Shown here: one piece after another, positions 22,233-35,360 of the stretch
How positions within the stretch are numbered: the first letter of the stretch is position 1
Layout: every line of letters begins with the position of its first letter
Source of the DNA: Aporrectodea caliginosa
Taxonomy: Eukaryota; Annelida; Clitellata; Crassiclitellata; Lumbricidae
Direction: 5' to 3'
Assembly (NCBI GenBank): GCA_020284085.1
Contig: JACEVL010000032.1
Span: forward strand, 1,375,001 to 1,439,000
DNA: 64,000 nucleotides
The notes under the pieces: generated by a model
Told to the model about the DNA's origin: nothing
What the model saw: only the letters and a program-made list of their open reading frames with translations
Database searches by the model: none
Position numbers and translations under genes: made by a program

Positions 22233-22655
22233 CAGTGTGACCACTCCTTGAGAATTTTTCCAAGATCTTGGGATCTTGGGGTTCGACTTGGGACCTGGGG
22301 ATTTTTAATAGCAATCTTGGGATTTTTTCTAAGGTCTACAGACTAGTTTTTTTACCGTACTTTTCAACAGTGGCAGCGAATCAGATTAGAAAAAACTCGC
22401 TCAGTGAAAGACGTTTATTATTATATACTTGTAAGCATTGTAATTTATTAATTCAATATTATGCCTCGGTTTTTTCTTTGTGAGTTCTTAGCTAGGCATT
22501 TTTGTGAATAATAATATTCTGATTGTTAAACGCAGTCATATTTTCATCACAACTTTTCGTTTTCAGTAACTTGGGATTTTTTGTACACTTTTGGCCAATC
22601 TTGGGATATTTCTGGAAAGAGCGTGGGATTTCAGAAAATAGAGAGTGTCGCACTG
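22233..22655. mobile_element. non-autonomous hAT-type MITE, 423 bp
   Basis: Ends CAGTGTGACCACTC and (inverted) CAGTGCGACACTCTC form imperfect TIRs flanked by a perfect 8-bp repeat GTTAGGTC (22225-22232 and 22656-22663). The interior repeats CTTGGGAT near both ends and has no ORF of note. It is distinct in sequence from the 508-bp hAT element. Confidence 0.85.
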
Positions 22656-23685
22656 GTTAGGTCCATTCTTTAAATTAACTGCTTTCATGAGCGACCCTTG
22701 AACTGAAGAACTAATCTTTCTCAATTGGTTTCACGCCTTTTGCTTGTTCTTCTCGATGTTTCAACTTCTGTGAAACTGATTAGGCTATGGCTGCCCATCT
22801 GCGTTGCCTGTTTTGTGTTGTAGATTGTCAATCCGGCACCATGCCAATTCTGGCGGAGACAGTCTGTTATTCTTTTGAATGGTCAATGTATATTATGCCT
22901 CACTGGGGTCTGGTTATTTCCCTAGAACTTGACTCAGGTCCATTAATTTGACCCGGTGCCTGGTGCTGCTGTTTCGATCGAGTCGTAGGTTCTGCTATCA
23001 TGTGATAGGCCTATCTGTAAAATTGATTTCCACCATGTGTTAGTGAAGATGTTTGTGAAGTATCTTCAACTTCACGCAATGGATAGTCTTTGTATCTGCT
23101 TTTGCTGCTCCTTTTGGTTCGTTATATTGAAATAAATCCTGGTCCAGATTAGAATTCAAAGTATGGACAATATTTGCTCTCTTCGAAATAAGGCTGCAAG
23201 CTTTGCATAATTGTTTCTCTGTGAGCATTCCTTGCTGTTAATTAGACCTGCTTGCAGCCTGACGAAACATCAACAATTATTTCTGATTCCACTTCCACAA
23301 CCTATTCTATTCTGATAGAGCTTCGCTGATAATGATGATGATGACGATGATGATGATGTTGTTCTTCTTGTTATTGGCCAAAACAAAATCAGTGACAATT
23401 GGTTTGTAGGTTTTATCATCTTCTTATCCTCTTAACCTATCGAAGACTGAATTTCTGCTACAGAGAACTTTCTACCGCAACTTTTGATATTATTTTGAAT
23501 AGCTTCAATCTTGGATGACTCACTTGTTGATCTGACTAACGCTGCTCGTAACTTGGGCGTTCTCTTCTGGATATTGACCTGATTACTGCTTGACTATGGA
23601 ACGCCATCGTTTGAATCCTTCTGCATTAGACACCGACGCCATAGAAGTTACTGATTAACAATGAATTCAGAAGACAAAAAAGATG
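22656..23685. other. intronic, no feature seen beyond (GAT)n at 23330-23356
   Basis: No coding or TE signal was recognised. Confidence 0.4.
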
Positions 23686-24045
<360 letters not shown>

Positions 24046-24379
24046 AACCAGAGAGGCAGCACCGGGTATTAAGTGTCAGTGACTTAATTTTCTTAGCCTC
24101 GGCATATGAAGCCGTGTGGCTTATACGTCGGATATGTGACTCCGTGTTTTCCTTCGCCATCTTATCTTCCCGCCGAAAATGTACGGTCTGTGCATTCATT
24201 CTATATCTGAGTTCGCAGGGCGCCAGTGAGACAGACAGCTCCAAACATCCTTCTATCCTGACTGGAATGTTAACCCACGACCTCTGTGCTGACAATCCGA
24301 CGCTATCATCATTAGACTTTCGCGTACTACTTCTCATTATTTAATTAAATAAATTTTAATTCGTTTGTTTTTACGCGTT

Positions 24380-25318
24380 TATCAGTCTTGTTGTCAAGAC
24401 CTGAAACCTCAAGACCAAGACCTCGGCCTTTGAACCTCAAGACCAAGACCAAGACCTTTGAACCTCAAGACCAAGACTTTGAAAAATCACAATCGTACCA
24501 GACTTCTATTCTTTACTAAAAAAATTGCCAAGTCAGACAGCCCGCAGCATTCTTTTATTTCATTCAAGCGAAGCAACTCTAAATGCAGACTGTAGAGAAT
24601 TCCGAAAATGCCTGTAGCATTTTATAAAAACCAATTCGCTCAGATTTTTTCTGACCAAGACGTGCCCTGTAGGGCCTCATAAAAATTCCGCCTTGTGAAA
24701 AAACCGTTTTACAGGTGCAGAAGTCGCTGGTATAAACAAGAGCTTTTCAAGCACTTGATGTAAATGTACAAATCGTGCGTCTTTTTTAAAGCCTCCAGTG
24801 CATGGTTTATCCGACCGTCTGAATTCTGGGTGCGTTCCTGAATCATGCACAGTTGCCAGTTGGTGTCTACGAGTGCAAGAGTGCCTGTAGGGACTTTAAA
24901 TCTCAAGACCAAGACTTTAAATCTCAAGACCAAGACTTTAAATCTCAAGACCAAGACTTTAAATCTCAAGACCAAGACTTTAAATCTCAAGACCAAGACT
25001 TTAAATCTCAAGACCAAGACTTTAAATCTCAAGACCAAGACTTTAAATCTCAAGACCAAGACTTTAAATCTCAAGACCAAGACCTTTAAATCTCAAGACC
25101 AAGACTTTAAATCTCAAGACCAAGACTTTAAATCTCAAGACCATGACCTGATTAATAAACTCAAGACCAAGACTTTAAATCTCATATCTCAAGACAAGAC
25201 TTTAAATCTCAAGACCAAGACTTTAAATCTCAAGACCAAGACTTTAAATCTCAAGACCAAGACTTTAAATCTCAAGACCAAGACTTTAAATCTCAAGACC
25301 AAGACAGACTTTTAAAAA
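24380..25318 (+). repeat. 21-bp minisatellite (TTTAAATCTCAAGACCAAGAC)
   Basis: Diverged units occur at 24395-24485. The main array at 24891-25315 has about 19 copies of a 21-bp unit with core AAATCTCAAGACCAAGAC. Since 21 is a multiple of three, frames stay open through the array (for example an FKSQDQD heptapeptide repeat). These are not taken as genes: there is no unique flanking coding sequence, and the antisense frame is equally open. Confidence 0.93.
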
Positions 25319-25399
25319 CGAACTCAAGTGCAATCGAGACCAAACTTTGGTCTCGAGGACAATAAGACTATCGTTTATTGGTAATGGTAATGGTAATTG

Positions 25400-25560
25400 C
25401 ACATTTATATATCGCAACTTCTAGAGAGACTCATCAGAGGCGCTCCCGACCTAACACAACAAAACCATGATCGAGGAAAATGGTCTTAAAGCGTTTGCGG
25501 AAAAGAGGCGAAGAGAGGCCGAGAAGCTCATGCCGCAGGTTAACTGGTTCGTAGAGTGAT
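25400..25560 (-). mobile_element. LINE 3' end (fragment)
   Basis: Minus-strand translation gives LRHELLGLSSPLFRKRFKT, followed by CGGGAGCGCCTCTGA and a TATATAAATGTGC terminus. The GGGAGCGC...TATATAAAT pairing is shared by the LINE ends at 2664 and 43855. It is a short 5'-truncated fragment. Confidence 0.5.
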
Positions 25561-27117
25561 GATGCATTCGTCTGTCCATCCAGTGCCTCGTTCATTTCCT
25601 AGAAAATCCAAATCCCCAAAGCGAATGATTGATCTCCAGTAAACGTTTAAGTCGACTGCACCCTAAGCCTCCGTAAACTGCACGTCATCTTTCGGAGAGA
25701 ACTCGCGCCAGGATTAATTTATGGCTACGTCTGCCGAACGTGGAAGGAACGGACGATAATAAGTTTCTTCAGCGGGTGGCGGTGCTATTACCAAGCAACC
25801 AGACACCGAACAGTCCTACTTCCCATGAATATTTTATATAGCGCCATACTAAAAAGATCGCAGCACGGCGTCTGGTCCTTAATATTCTGCGACAGCTTCA
25901 CAATACGGAGACACCATAGTTAGCGGCAAAACGTCCAAGTCTTTTTTGTAGCGCCATAATAAACGACTTGGCCTGCGCGTATCTTAATATCTTATGCATC
26001 TATCGAAACTGAACGTGATCAAGCAGTACGTACATTGACATCACGGTGAGGCTGTCGCATAAAATATTCTCTACCGCTGTATAAACTTACTTGGGGTAAT
26101 ATTTCATATTTCAGCCTGCGGTTCGAAATCGTTAATTTTTAATTGTTGACTACGGGTTTGGACTACCTCAGGAATCTGGCACGTGTTTTTGGTTTCAGTA
26201 ATAATAACTGTTCTCGCTTCAGGTGATTTGTAATACGATAGACGTTCGCCTTTTGTGTAGACCTGCGATTACGGGGCTCTGTACATGCAACGAATGAAAT
26301 ATCGGTTTCTGCGGGGCATCGACGACTTTGAGTAATCAACCGAAGACCATGAGTAATTTCCCGCGAGTGGAGTTGATAACTCGCATGCACAGAAGTGCTC
26401 CACTGCCGACTCAGAGGAGCTTCTTTAGCCCATAATGCCTACTGCGTGCAAGCCTAGCCCCTATATACACAACCAGGCAAATGCAGATAATTAACAAACG
26501 TAGACCCATACACTAACGCATAAAAGTATGCACAAACAGGAACATAAAAACGTAAACATCTACACTGAATTTAAGCATCTATTATCGTCATTGGATTGCT
26601 CGTAAAGAGCCAAAACCATCAGCCTATGGTAAAGACCCACCTGCAGACTCGTGGTAAACAGATATATTATTGCATGGTATATGCAATGCATGTAATTACA
26701 AGCTGCACACGTTCATGTGCAGCTGTAGGTCCTCCAATATGAGTCTATACGGTATCATATCGACACCGTAATGGAGCTGATACGAGTAGTTTATTTGCAG
26801 TATAACGTAAAACATTATTTTATAAACGATGTTATGTGCTGCGTTGTTCGTGAATAGTGGGAGCAGCGGCGGTCGGCCCATGTAGCGGCGTCGAAACCCC
26901 ACGGCTACATAAGTCGGCGGGCGCCCTTCGAATCGACAACACGATAGAATAAGTGGTCGTCCAGTGCGATAATAAGTGCAGTGCAATCGTGCAGTAATGG
27001 CTGCACACGTCGGTTCGATGATGTCCGTGAGGTAAGATCTTTTTTACCACATTTGTCCGGAGTTGAACCTTGGCACACTCCGAAAAATCAACGCTTTCGT
27101 TGTTCAGAAATTGGCAA
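25561..27117. other. intronic, no gene supported
   Basis: TTTATATAGCGCCATA motifs near 25835 and TAGCGCCATAATAAA near 25950 are likely retroelement 3' termini. Nothing else was recognised. The ORFs at 26163-27158 have no identifiable domain. Confidence 0.4.
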
Positions 27118-27310
27118 ATCGAATAGTAATGAGGCCGGAGATGGTTGAATGGTAACACGTTGGCACGAAGATCAGGAGGAGGCGGGTTCGATGTATGCTA
27201 GCCACATAAGGTTGACTTAGCCTTCCACTCCCTAGGGCGACTGTAAATGAGCGCTTAGACAGATGAGCGCAGATGGCCGCCTTGCAGGCTGCCAATACAG
27301 TTAAAGTTGA
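27118..27310 (+). repeat. candidate tRNA-derived SINE
   Basis: A-box-like GATGGTTGAATGGTAACA and B-box GGGTTCGATGT are spaced as in a tRNA. They are followed by a unique body with CAGATGGCCGCCTTGCAGGC, which partly recurs near 29275 (GCAGATGGTCGGCTTGCA). Confidence 0.55.
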
Positions 27311-27454
27311 TTCATGTTAAACTTGTTGTATTTTTTACTGCTATGTCATGCAATCTTACTGCGTCAGTTTAAATTAATAAACGATTATTATTATTTTTTT
27401 GCCCTGAGGTACTTCATTTCCCCAGTTACTTAGACATTATAAAAGGAATGTGTC

Positions 27455-27756
<302 letters not shown>

Positions 27757-28689
27757 AGTTTTTATGCCAAAGTATTGCTAAGCTGAGTACGTAAAGAAGT
27801 AATCCTTATTATTGTGTCAGAACGTTAAGACTACTTATTTGATCAGGGCATAAATTGACCATAGGTCAAGCCTTTGTCGAATCAACCACACGAGACTCCA
27901 TGCTTATTTGTGCAGCCAGTCGATACCCGGTGCACTTATTGAACCCGGTATACTTTTCATCGGTATTCGCGTCTCTAGCTATAACCACGCTTTTCTACCA
28001 TCGTAGACAACTACATTCTGCTACCAAGTATTTCACAATTAACCACGTTCTGCTATTTAAATGCTTTCTACTGGAGTTCTTAGAATTCTTCCACGCCCTA
28101 AAACTTCGTAGTCAAATTTAGGCCTAAGCGTATTAAATTTTTGGTAACACATTTGATATTGCATCTACTCGAAAACACCGGTTGACAATTATGAGACATG
28201 GCAGTCAGAAATCGTAGTTGTAACATATTGGAACTATTACATGCAAAACAATAATGTCCCGTCAGTGTGTTCTTCTGAACCTCATAATTCATTCCTGATT
28301 GCTAGATGCTGAATATTATAATAACAACTATATATTCTAGCATTTATTGTAAACTAACTTTAAAACGCACTTGTTTTAACGGCTAGATAACCATGCGTGC
28401 AGAGCTTTTACAGGTCATATGGAAAGCGCGAAATTATGTGCTTTGAAACATACCTACCATTAAATGTCATACATACATACATATATACATACAAACACAC
28501 ATACATACAAACACACATACATACAAACATACAAACATACATAGGGCCTGCATGCATAGGCCTACATACATAAATAAATACATGAATAAATAACTATATG
28601 ATTGTAATTAACGTTTGATTAGTTAAGGTCTCGTAAATCTTTCTTATAGTTAAGAATATTATTCATATCAATTAAACTGTTAACCTTCC

Positions 28690-28881
28690 ACCTATGATCA
28701 CCATTAAGTACCACGGACAGCGGGACTTGTCCCTTTGGGGTTTCCCTTTAATGAGCTCAACTGTGAATGTTTCATTCCGACATGATTATATAATATCTGC
28801 TTGCTTAATGTATACTACCGCGATATATTTCACAACAGTTTACTCTGTATTATCGTCGGTTGTTGCTCTTTAATAAAGAGC

Positions 28882-28956
<75 letters not shown>
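28690..28956 (+). mobile_element. retroelement 3' end with (TTGA)n tail
   Basis: The sequence ending TTAATAAAGAGC is followed by about 17 TTGA units (28886-28953). A similar sequence ending AATAAAGTTGATTTGATTGA occurs at 30400-30543. This suits the 3' UTR and microsatellite tail of a non-LTR element. No coding part was recognised. Confidence 0.5.
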
Positions 28957-29439
28957 GTCCTACTTGCATACATATACAAATGCCTACAGTTTCACAGACA
29001 CGACAGAAATTCCGAAGCATCTTGGCTTCTTAGATATTTCACGTAGCTTTACCAAACATTTTCAACTTCTCTTTATATGCTAAGGAAATTTTGTTTCCGT
29101 TTTAGTCATAAATCTTTCAGATTGCCATCAAAGCCCATACAAATTCAGATGCTCTGAACAGATTTACAGAGACCAAAGCAGGGCTAAAGTTTATCTATAT
29201 CCATCTTGAATATTGTCATGCAAACTAGATGCAGATAACTAAAGGATAAAGAAGATGCGTGGTTTCTAAGCTTGGCTGCAGATGGTCGGCTTGCAAAATG
29301 TAAATGAGCTTTAAATGTACACTCAGTTGAATAAACGATAAAGACAGTATCATTAAGTATTCATTTATGGAAAGTCACAAATGACATTTATATCAGTGCT
29401 TTCTATAAATGAGTCACTGTGCAACATGACATAACACAA

Positions 29440-29630
29440 ATTGACATTTGTAAAGCGCAGCTTCAAGGAAAACTTATCAGTAGCGCTCCCTCCCTACCCG
29501 ACAGGGAGAACTCTCGTTCAAACAGAATAGACTTCAAGCGCTTGCGGAACAGAGAAGGAGACAGGCTGAGTAGATCAGCTCTAGTTTTATGACGAAGGTA
29601 GTTCTAGGCCACAAGACCACCGAAAGAAAA
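29440..29630 (-). mobile_element. LINE 3' end (fragment)
   Basis: GACATTTGTAAAGCGCAGCT followed by CAGTAGCGCTCCCTCCCTAC and a purine-rich block parallels the 25400-25560 fragment in layout. The minus strand encodes a decayed FRKRLK-like C-terminus. Weak evidence. Confidence 0.4.
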
Positions 29631-31083
29631 GTCACGTCCAATAGACAACTCATAATCCTTAGGGTTTTGTTCATGCAAGAAGAACAATATGGAATTTATT
29701 TACATATCTCGACACTTAAAAGCGCCTTTTAAGCGGTGTTGGTAGACTTCATTTGGAATTTTGTGCTATCCCAACACTTAACAGCGCCTTTTAAGTGTTG
29801 TACGTGAAGTTCAGAGATTTCAAATCAGAGTTACAAGTTCATAGCTTCCTCTCCAATCTATTAAGCCCGAAGCCAGAAAAAGAAAGAAAATAATGCTCCA
29901 TGCATGCACATTGTCAGGCACACAAGTTGCGCAAACGTTTGTCATTAGCATCGTTTTGCATCGTCTTTTGGACACGTATAGAAGCATTTCTGCGCCTTTC
30001 TCAGTTCCATGTGTTCCGCGTATTGCTCTAAGTGTAAGAAAAATAAATTGGAGACTATAATCAACAACATGAATTGGATCAATTTAGTTGATTTGATGAG
30101 TGAACTAATTGAGTGAAATATAGTTTACACGGAGATGATGCAGAGAAGAGTATAGAGTGGAACTTTACATCTGGTAAAATAAGACGCCGATGTTGCTTAC
30201 CTGTTAAGATGCTAAATCTAACATAACACTGTTGTCTCTGCAATAGCCTCCGATTTTCCTCACTTAGATAACTTGACATTACTTGATCCGTTGTCACTTG
30301 TCATAATGATATAACTATGTGAAATGATGTTTAAGAAATAAAGTCATTAAAAATAACTAAATAAACCACTGTATATAGACTAGACTGACTGACATATGCT
30401 TGCGCTAGGGCTGCCCTGTTAGCGGAGCTTGAGGTTCCTTATGGTGATACCCATTGTCACTGAAATTGTATATTTTTCTTAACGTATAAACGCTGTTTAA
30501 TTGTATTGAAGCGGTGACCAATAAAGTTGATTTGATTGATTGATAGAATCATGCAGACCCCAAAATACGTTGACCTCTGATACGCTGATACAGTTTGAGT
30601 GTATTCACCTGTGCTAGTGTAATTAAAATGTCTAAATTACCTCGCTGTGTCATCAGAATAGGCACTAAGGTAGGTCCTACCTTCCAAAGCTCAGTGTTAG
30701 ATAAATTCTAAGTTAAGTGAGATGATCATTGGTGTGTAGGCATGAACCACTTCATCTAAAGAGAAAGACTATTCCATGCAGATTATGATTATGCTACGAC
30801 TGTTTGTCATGGAACGGAGGAACCAACGTCTCAAAGACATAGCAACACAAATGCCAGCCATCGGAAATGCTCAGTTCCACATGAAATCATATTTTGGACA
30901 GTGATATTTGCAGCATTTGTCCCTCACGTTAAATCAATTAAATTAACTTTGTCGTTAGGTTCACCCGAGATAGAAATTAACCTTTCGAATTCCAAAATAT
31001 GTACAGCAATGTTAAATGTAATTTTGGACTGAACGAATAATACTAATACAGATAGGCTAATGATAAGCTTACTGGTACTAATA
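29631..31083. other. intronic; small hairpin at 29774-29802
   Basis: CAACACTTAA and TTAAGTGTTG are inverted around CAGCGCCTT. A related GACACTTAAAAGCGCCTTTT copy lies 60 bp upstream. Nothing else is supported apart from the (TTGA)-tailed sequence at 30400-30543. Confidence 0.45.
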
Positions 31084-31084
31084 T

Positions 31085-31947
31085 CGGTCTACGTTAAAAA
31101 CCGCGATCACAAAATAGCGATTTAAAAAACAGCGATTAAATTGGAAGGTTCATATATTTAATGCACGTTAGGCCTAATTGGTCCTGATTGCGAACAAAAA
31201 GAAATAACTTAATTATTACTAGCACATTCACTTTAAATGAGCAATTAACGTTAATTATTTTATTCATTTGAAGCTTTTGCCTTCGTACCAATAAGCGAAG
31301 TGGTCGCTGCCTTTGATGCTCCCAAGGAATCAGCCTTTTTCACCGATAATGAGGATATAGTTTGAGACCTCACCAACTGCTTTGAAGACAACTGTAAAAG
31401 CCGGGCGAAGCGCTCCATTGTTCACTCATGTACTTTGTAACTGTTTCGACGCAGCTGTACAGCATTTTACGAGAACCAGCAACTCAGCTGAAGGATGGCA
31501 TCGCGGGTTCAGCGAACTACGCTTAATTGGGCCAATATTCCGGCCATCTGGAGATTCATCAATGCCCTGAAAACGGAACAGAATCTGAACGAGATGTAGA
31601 TCGAACAGTAGTACATCGTAGGACAAAATAATACCAAATCCGTCTAGAAGAATCAATAAAGAAACTGCAGACAGAATAAAATTACACTAATCGACCGCTA
31701 TTAAACTATCATCGTGGAATTTGACATAATTTGAGTCTTTAAGTTTAACCTTACACATTTTGTTATATGTTTACTAGGTCATTGGCCTACATTTGAAACG
31801 CTATATAAATAATAAATCGGTAAAATCGTTGTATTGGTATTTGGTTATCGCTATTTTGTGCACTTGCTGTTCTTTAAATCGCTATTTTGTGATCGCGATT
31901 TGACTTTAGCTGTTTTGTGATCGCGGTTTTTAACGTAAATTGTAATA
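31085..31947 (+). mobile_element. MULE-type DNA transposon remnant
   Basis: Ends TACGTTAAAAACCGCGATCA are inverted around an 0.85-kb body (left from 31090, right to 31937). AATATC occurs just outside both ends (31080-31085 and near 31945), consistent with a degraded 7-9 bp target duplication. The interior encodes the remnant listed separately. The right terminus has a second internal copy of the CGCGATCACAAAATAGCGAT motif. Confidence 0.75.
31400..31690 (+). pseudogene. MULE transposase C-terminal remnant
   Basis: Across two frames the sequence reads TSNSAEGWHRGFSEL and then NIPAIWRFINALKTEQNLNE, with stops after NEM and after IEQ. The motif (N-A/S-EGWH..F, then IW.FI.ALK.EQ) is the conserved C-terminal block of MULE-derived transposases widespread in animals. 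At least one frameshift and several stops make it inactive. Confidence 0.8.
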
Positions 31948-32351
31948 TCATTTCTTATATTAGGCCTACTAGTAAGAAATAATAACTTCTATTTAAAATA
32001 TGTTAAAATGACTTTAATTTTTAAAATGTACATAGTGCTAAGTATCGTCCGGAATAATTAATTGCTGTTATTTAGCCAAAGCAGTAAGGCTCCCTAGGTT
32101 TGGACTTTTAGGTCATAAGTTATACTGATTATAGGCCTACTCATATTTGATATATAGACTATATTTGTTCCATATTATAGAAATCATAACTCTGTCAAAT
32201 CAGGCCTTGTCTAGTTTTAATTACTTCTTCATTAACACTTTCTTTCTTTCTTTCTTATTGGTGGTATTTTATTTTTGTGATTGTTGCTGCCGAAACTGCA
32301 GTTGTCACCGTGCCATTATATTGCAGCAGTGGTGTTGATGTGAACCAACAG
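31948..32351. other. distal part of Kv4 intron 1
   Basis: Pyrimidine-rich TTTCTTTCTTTCTTTCTTAT lies at 32235-32260, and the acceptor CCAACAG ends at 32351. No other feature. Confidence 0.6.
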
Positions 32352-32514
32352 GTATGGTGACATGGTGCCGCACACAATACCCGGAAAGTTCTTGGGTGGT
32401 CTGTGTTCTCTGAGTGGCGTTCTCGTCATTGCACTTCCGGTTCCGGTCATTGTCTCCAACTTCAGTCGAATCTACCAACAGAATCAGAGAAGCGACAAAC
32501 GAAAATCTCAACAG
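32352..32514 (+). CDS. Shal: Shal/Kv4 coding exon 2 (filter and S6)
   Basis: The first base completes the split Gly codon and the frame continues [20 protein letters not shown]. It then gives S6 with the PVPVIV gate motif and [18 protein letters not shown] (residues 386-439). The 163-nt exon ends in phase 0 at CAACAG|GTAAAC. All elements of the Kv4 filter and S6 are present, including the TLGYGDMVP signature once spliced. Confidence 0.97.
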
Positions 32515-32659
32515 GTAAACGTTTACACCCACCTAACCACCACCCAATAAACGACCACAACGAATATCCTGACCGCCCATTAGGCCTACCAAGCCCAATA
32601 ACAATACCTTACATGGTGTCTTTCTAATGTGGAAGTAAAAATTAATTTAATCATATTAT

Positions 32660-32838
<179 letters not shown>

Positions 32839-32857
32839 ATCATCGCAGGACAATTAC

Positions 32858-32936
32858 CAAATCGAGCGCCTCTGAATAGGAATCTGGAAGGGGCGCTATA
32901 ACAAGTGTTCAAATACAATACAATACAATACAATAA
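32858..32936 (+). repeat. SINE 3' fragment with (AATAC)n tail
   Basis: GAGCGCCTCTGAATAGGAAT...GGGGCGCTATAACAAGTGTT followed by (AATAC)n is the 3' end of the SINE present in full on the minus strand at 52984-53206. Confidence 0.85.
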
Positions 32937-32971
32937 AATAATAATAATAATAATTATTATTATTATTATTC

Positions 32972-33691
32972 TCAGCACCTCATGCAGGTGACTGGCTGTT
33001 TGCTTTACCCATAAGTACATGCAGTCTCAGACTGGACGACGAGGCGGTTCGAATAGCGGTGGGCCTCCGTCTAGGCACCGTCATTTGTCATCCTCACAGC
33101 TGCCCATGTGGCACTCTGGTGACCGCCGAAGGCTCGCACGGCCTATCGTGCCGCCTAGGCCCGGGCCGACAAGCCCGACACGCGGTCCTGAATGACCTAA
33201 TCTGCAGAGGTCTCATTCAAGCGGGCATCCCGGCGGTTAAAGAACCTCCGGGTTTGTCAAGGTCTGATGGTAAAAGACCAGACGGCCTAACACTGATTCC
33301 GTGGCGCTCGGGTCGCTGCTTGACCTGGGACGTCACAGTTGCGGACACAGTGGCCCCTTCTTACTTGTCCACAACCTCCAACCAGCCGGGAGGAGCTGCT
33401 GAACTGGCTGAAGCCAGAAAAAATGCTAAATACAGCCAACTGATGCAATCCTACCACTTTGTCCCATTGGCTTTTGAAACCATGGGACCACTTAACGCCA
33501 AGGGTCTGGCCTTTCTTGCCGACCTGGGTCGTCTCTTGGGCCAAATTTCGGGCGACCCAAGAGAAACCAGTTTCTTGTTCCAGCGCCTGTCCGTTGTAAT
33601 CCAACGTTTCAACGCTGTTGCGTTCCACAGCACTTTTATTCTTCCAGATCTTGACAAGGATGGCCACTCCAGAGTAAACATTGCTTATTAA
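32972..33691 (+). pseudogene. non-LTR retrotransposon ORF, C-terminal fragment with CCHC and nuclease-like motifs
   Basis: The open frame starts with SAPHAGDWLFALPI directly after a (TTA)n tract and runs to TAA at 33689-33691. It contains a Cys/His cluster CPCGTLVTAEGSHGLSC, then ARHAVLND and the segment GKRPDGLTLIPW...LTWDVTVADT. A CCHC finger followed by a (K/R)PD...D arrangement resembles the C-terminal restriction-like endonuclease of R2-type LINEs, but the assignment is tentative. The upstream reverse transcriptase is absent. About 240 codons remain uninterrupted, so the insertion may be young. It ends in (A)n(TAA)n. Confidence 0.65.
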
Positions 33692-33729
33692 TATCTGACA
33701 CCTGAGGGATTATAGATACCTCGGGTAAA

Positions 33730-33739
33730 AAAAAAAAAA

Positions 33740-33811
<72 letters not shown>

Positions 33812-33812
33812 T
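33730..33812 (+). repeat. poly(A) plus (TAA)n
   Basis: An A tract of 15 bases followed by about 22 TAA units, directly 3' of the LINE fragment, probably its expanded tail. Confidence 0.9.
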
Positions 33813-35360
33813 AGGCCTATAATAATAATTGCTAGTCATCCCAGAAAAATATCATTAATTTTTAAATCCTGGGGATCACATGTACATGTACCTCGGGTAA
33901 AAAATAAACTTATTATGTCTGTTTAACTATATTTATGTTGAAATTTTAATTTTTCTGTAGACGAACTGAATATTTCTTTAATCTTAGAACCTCTTGAAAT
34001 AATGTCTGGGCTATATATGTGGTGGTCAGTAAATGAACATAAATATTATTAGCATCATTTATCATTTCATTCGCATACGTCACCTCTGGCTGTCTACGCA
34101 TGACTCTGAGCCTTTTATAACTTAAACATAAATAATTTAGATTTATTATGCTTTGGTCATATGAGGCAACTGCGTTCATAAGGAACGAAAACTAACTTTT
34201 ATAAACTTGCATTCATGAAATAGTATTTCTTAATTTAACTATTTCTGTTAGGCCTAGTAGGAACACAGTCTGGGTATTGTTGGGAGTGAGCTGTGACATC
34301 ATAGACTGCTTGAAAACATAGGCAACAGGGGAAAGCAACCAGACACCATAGGCATCTTCCGCTCATCCATAATTCTCGCTTATCAATTATTCATTGACGA
34401 CACGGCGGTTAGCAATCAATAACAATTATGACTTAATTGGCCTGTCAAACAATGGCTTTTCTCCGCATCGGACTATGGTCTACTGGCTAATTATAGCTAT
34501 GGAAGCATAAAATGCTTGCGCTCTAACCGTGGTAGGCCTATTCAAACTAATAATATGTCATTTCAATTGTAAACATCAGCGTATACAACGTAGACCTACA
34601 ATAGGCTACGTCTAAAATTGGTTTCCATAATTATTATTCTGGTAGTTGGTCGGAAAGTCTACGTTCGAAAAAAATAAAACGTGAGCCAACGGCCTATATT
34701 CTAAAATTTGCCTATATTCTAAAATTTGCCTATATTCTAAAATTTGCCTATATTCTAAAATTTAACGAAATATATTCCATCTACAAAATATGTAATATCA
34801 ATATTATGCAGGGTAAGGTAGGCGTACTTTCAACGTGCCTCTAGCAGCAGTTGGCCTATCTAGTGGCTGAACCTTCCTTGCGAATTAGGCCCTACATGGT
34901 TTTAAAAATATCTACTGAATATCATTCTTTTAAAGTCACCTAAGCACCTTCCTTACTTTATGTAGGCCTATTACTGTTGTAAGTTGTAACAAGCTGCGAT
35001 ATTGTCAGCTTGATTTCGAGTAAACGAATTTGATTGATTGAATTCGATTGATTATTTTGTGGTGAATAAACTACTTACTTACTTACTTACTTACTGATTG
35101 ATTCACAACGAAGCCATTATTTAACATGAAATATAAAGATTCAAACATTGCTTCTATACGTGAAAAGCAAGTGCATTCCTAAGCAACCAACGCGTCTCGC
35201 ATATTAGAATATAGCCTACTAGATAAAAGATTAGATAATGCCTGTCTTAATAAATAATGAATTCTCGTATCTGCAAATTCTCAGTTGTTCGTTTTCATTT
35301 AAAATCGGCCTTGTGGTATAATACGGTGCATCTGTGTGTTGGAAACGTTTTCGTGCTTAG
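33813..35360. other. intronic; 18-bp direct repeat x4 at 34690-34762
   Basis: CCTATATTCTAAAATTTG repeats four times. A (TTGA)-type tail lies near 35028 and (TTAC)n near 35072-35092. Otherwise nothing was seen. Confidence 0.5.
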
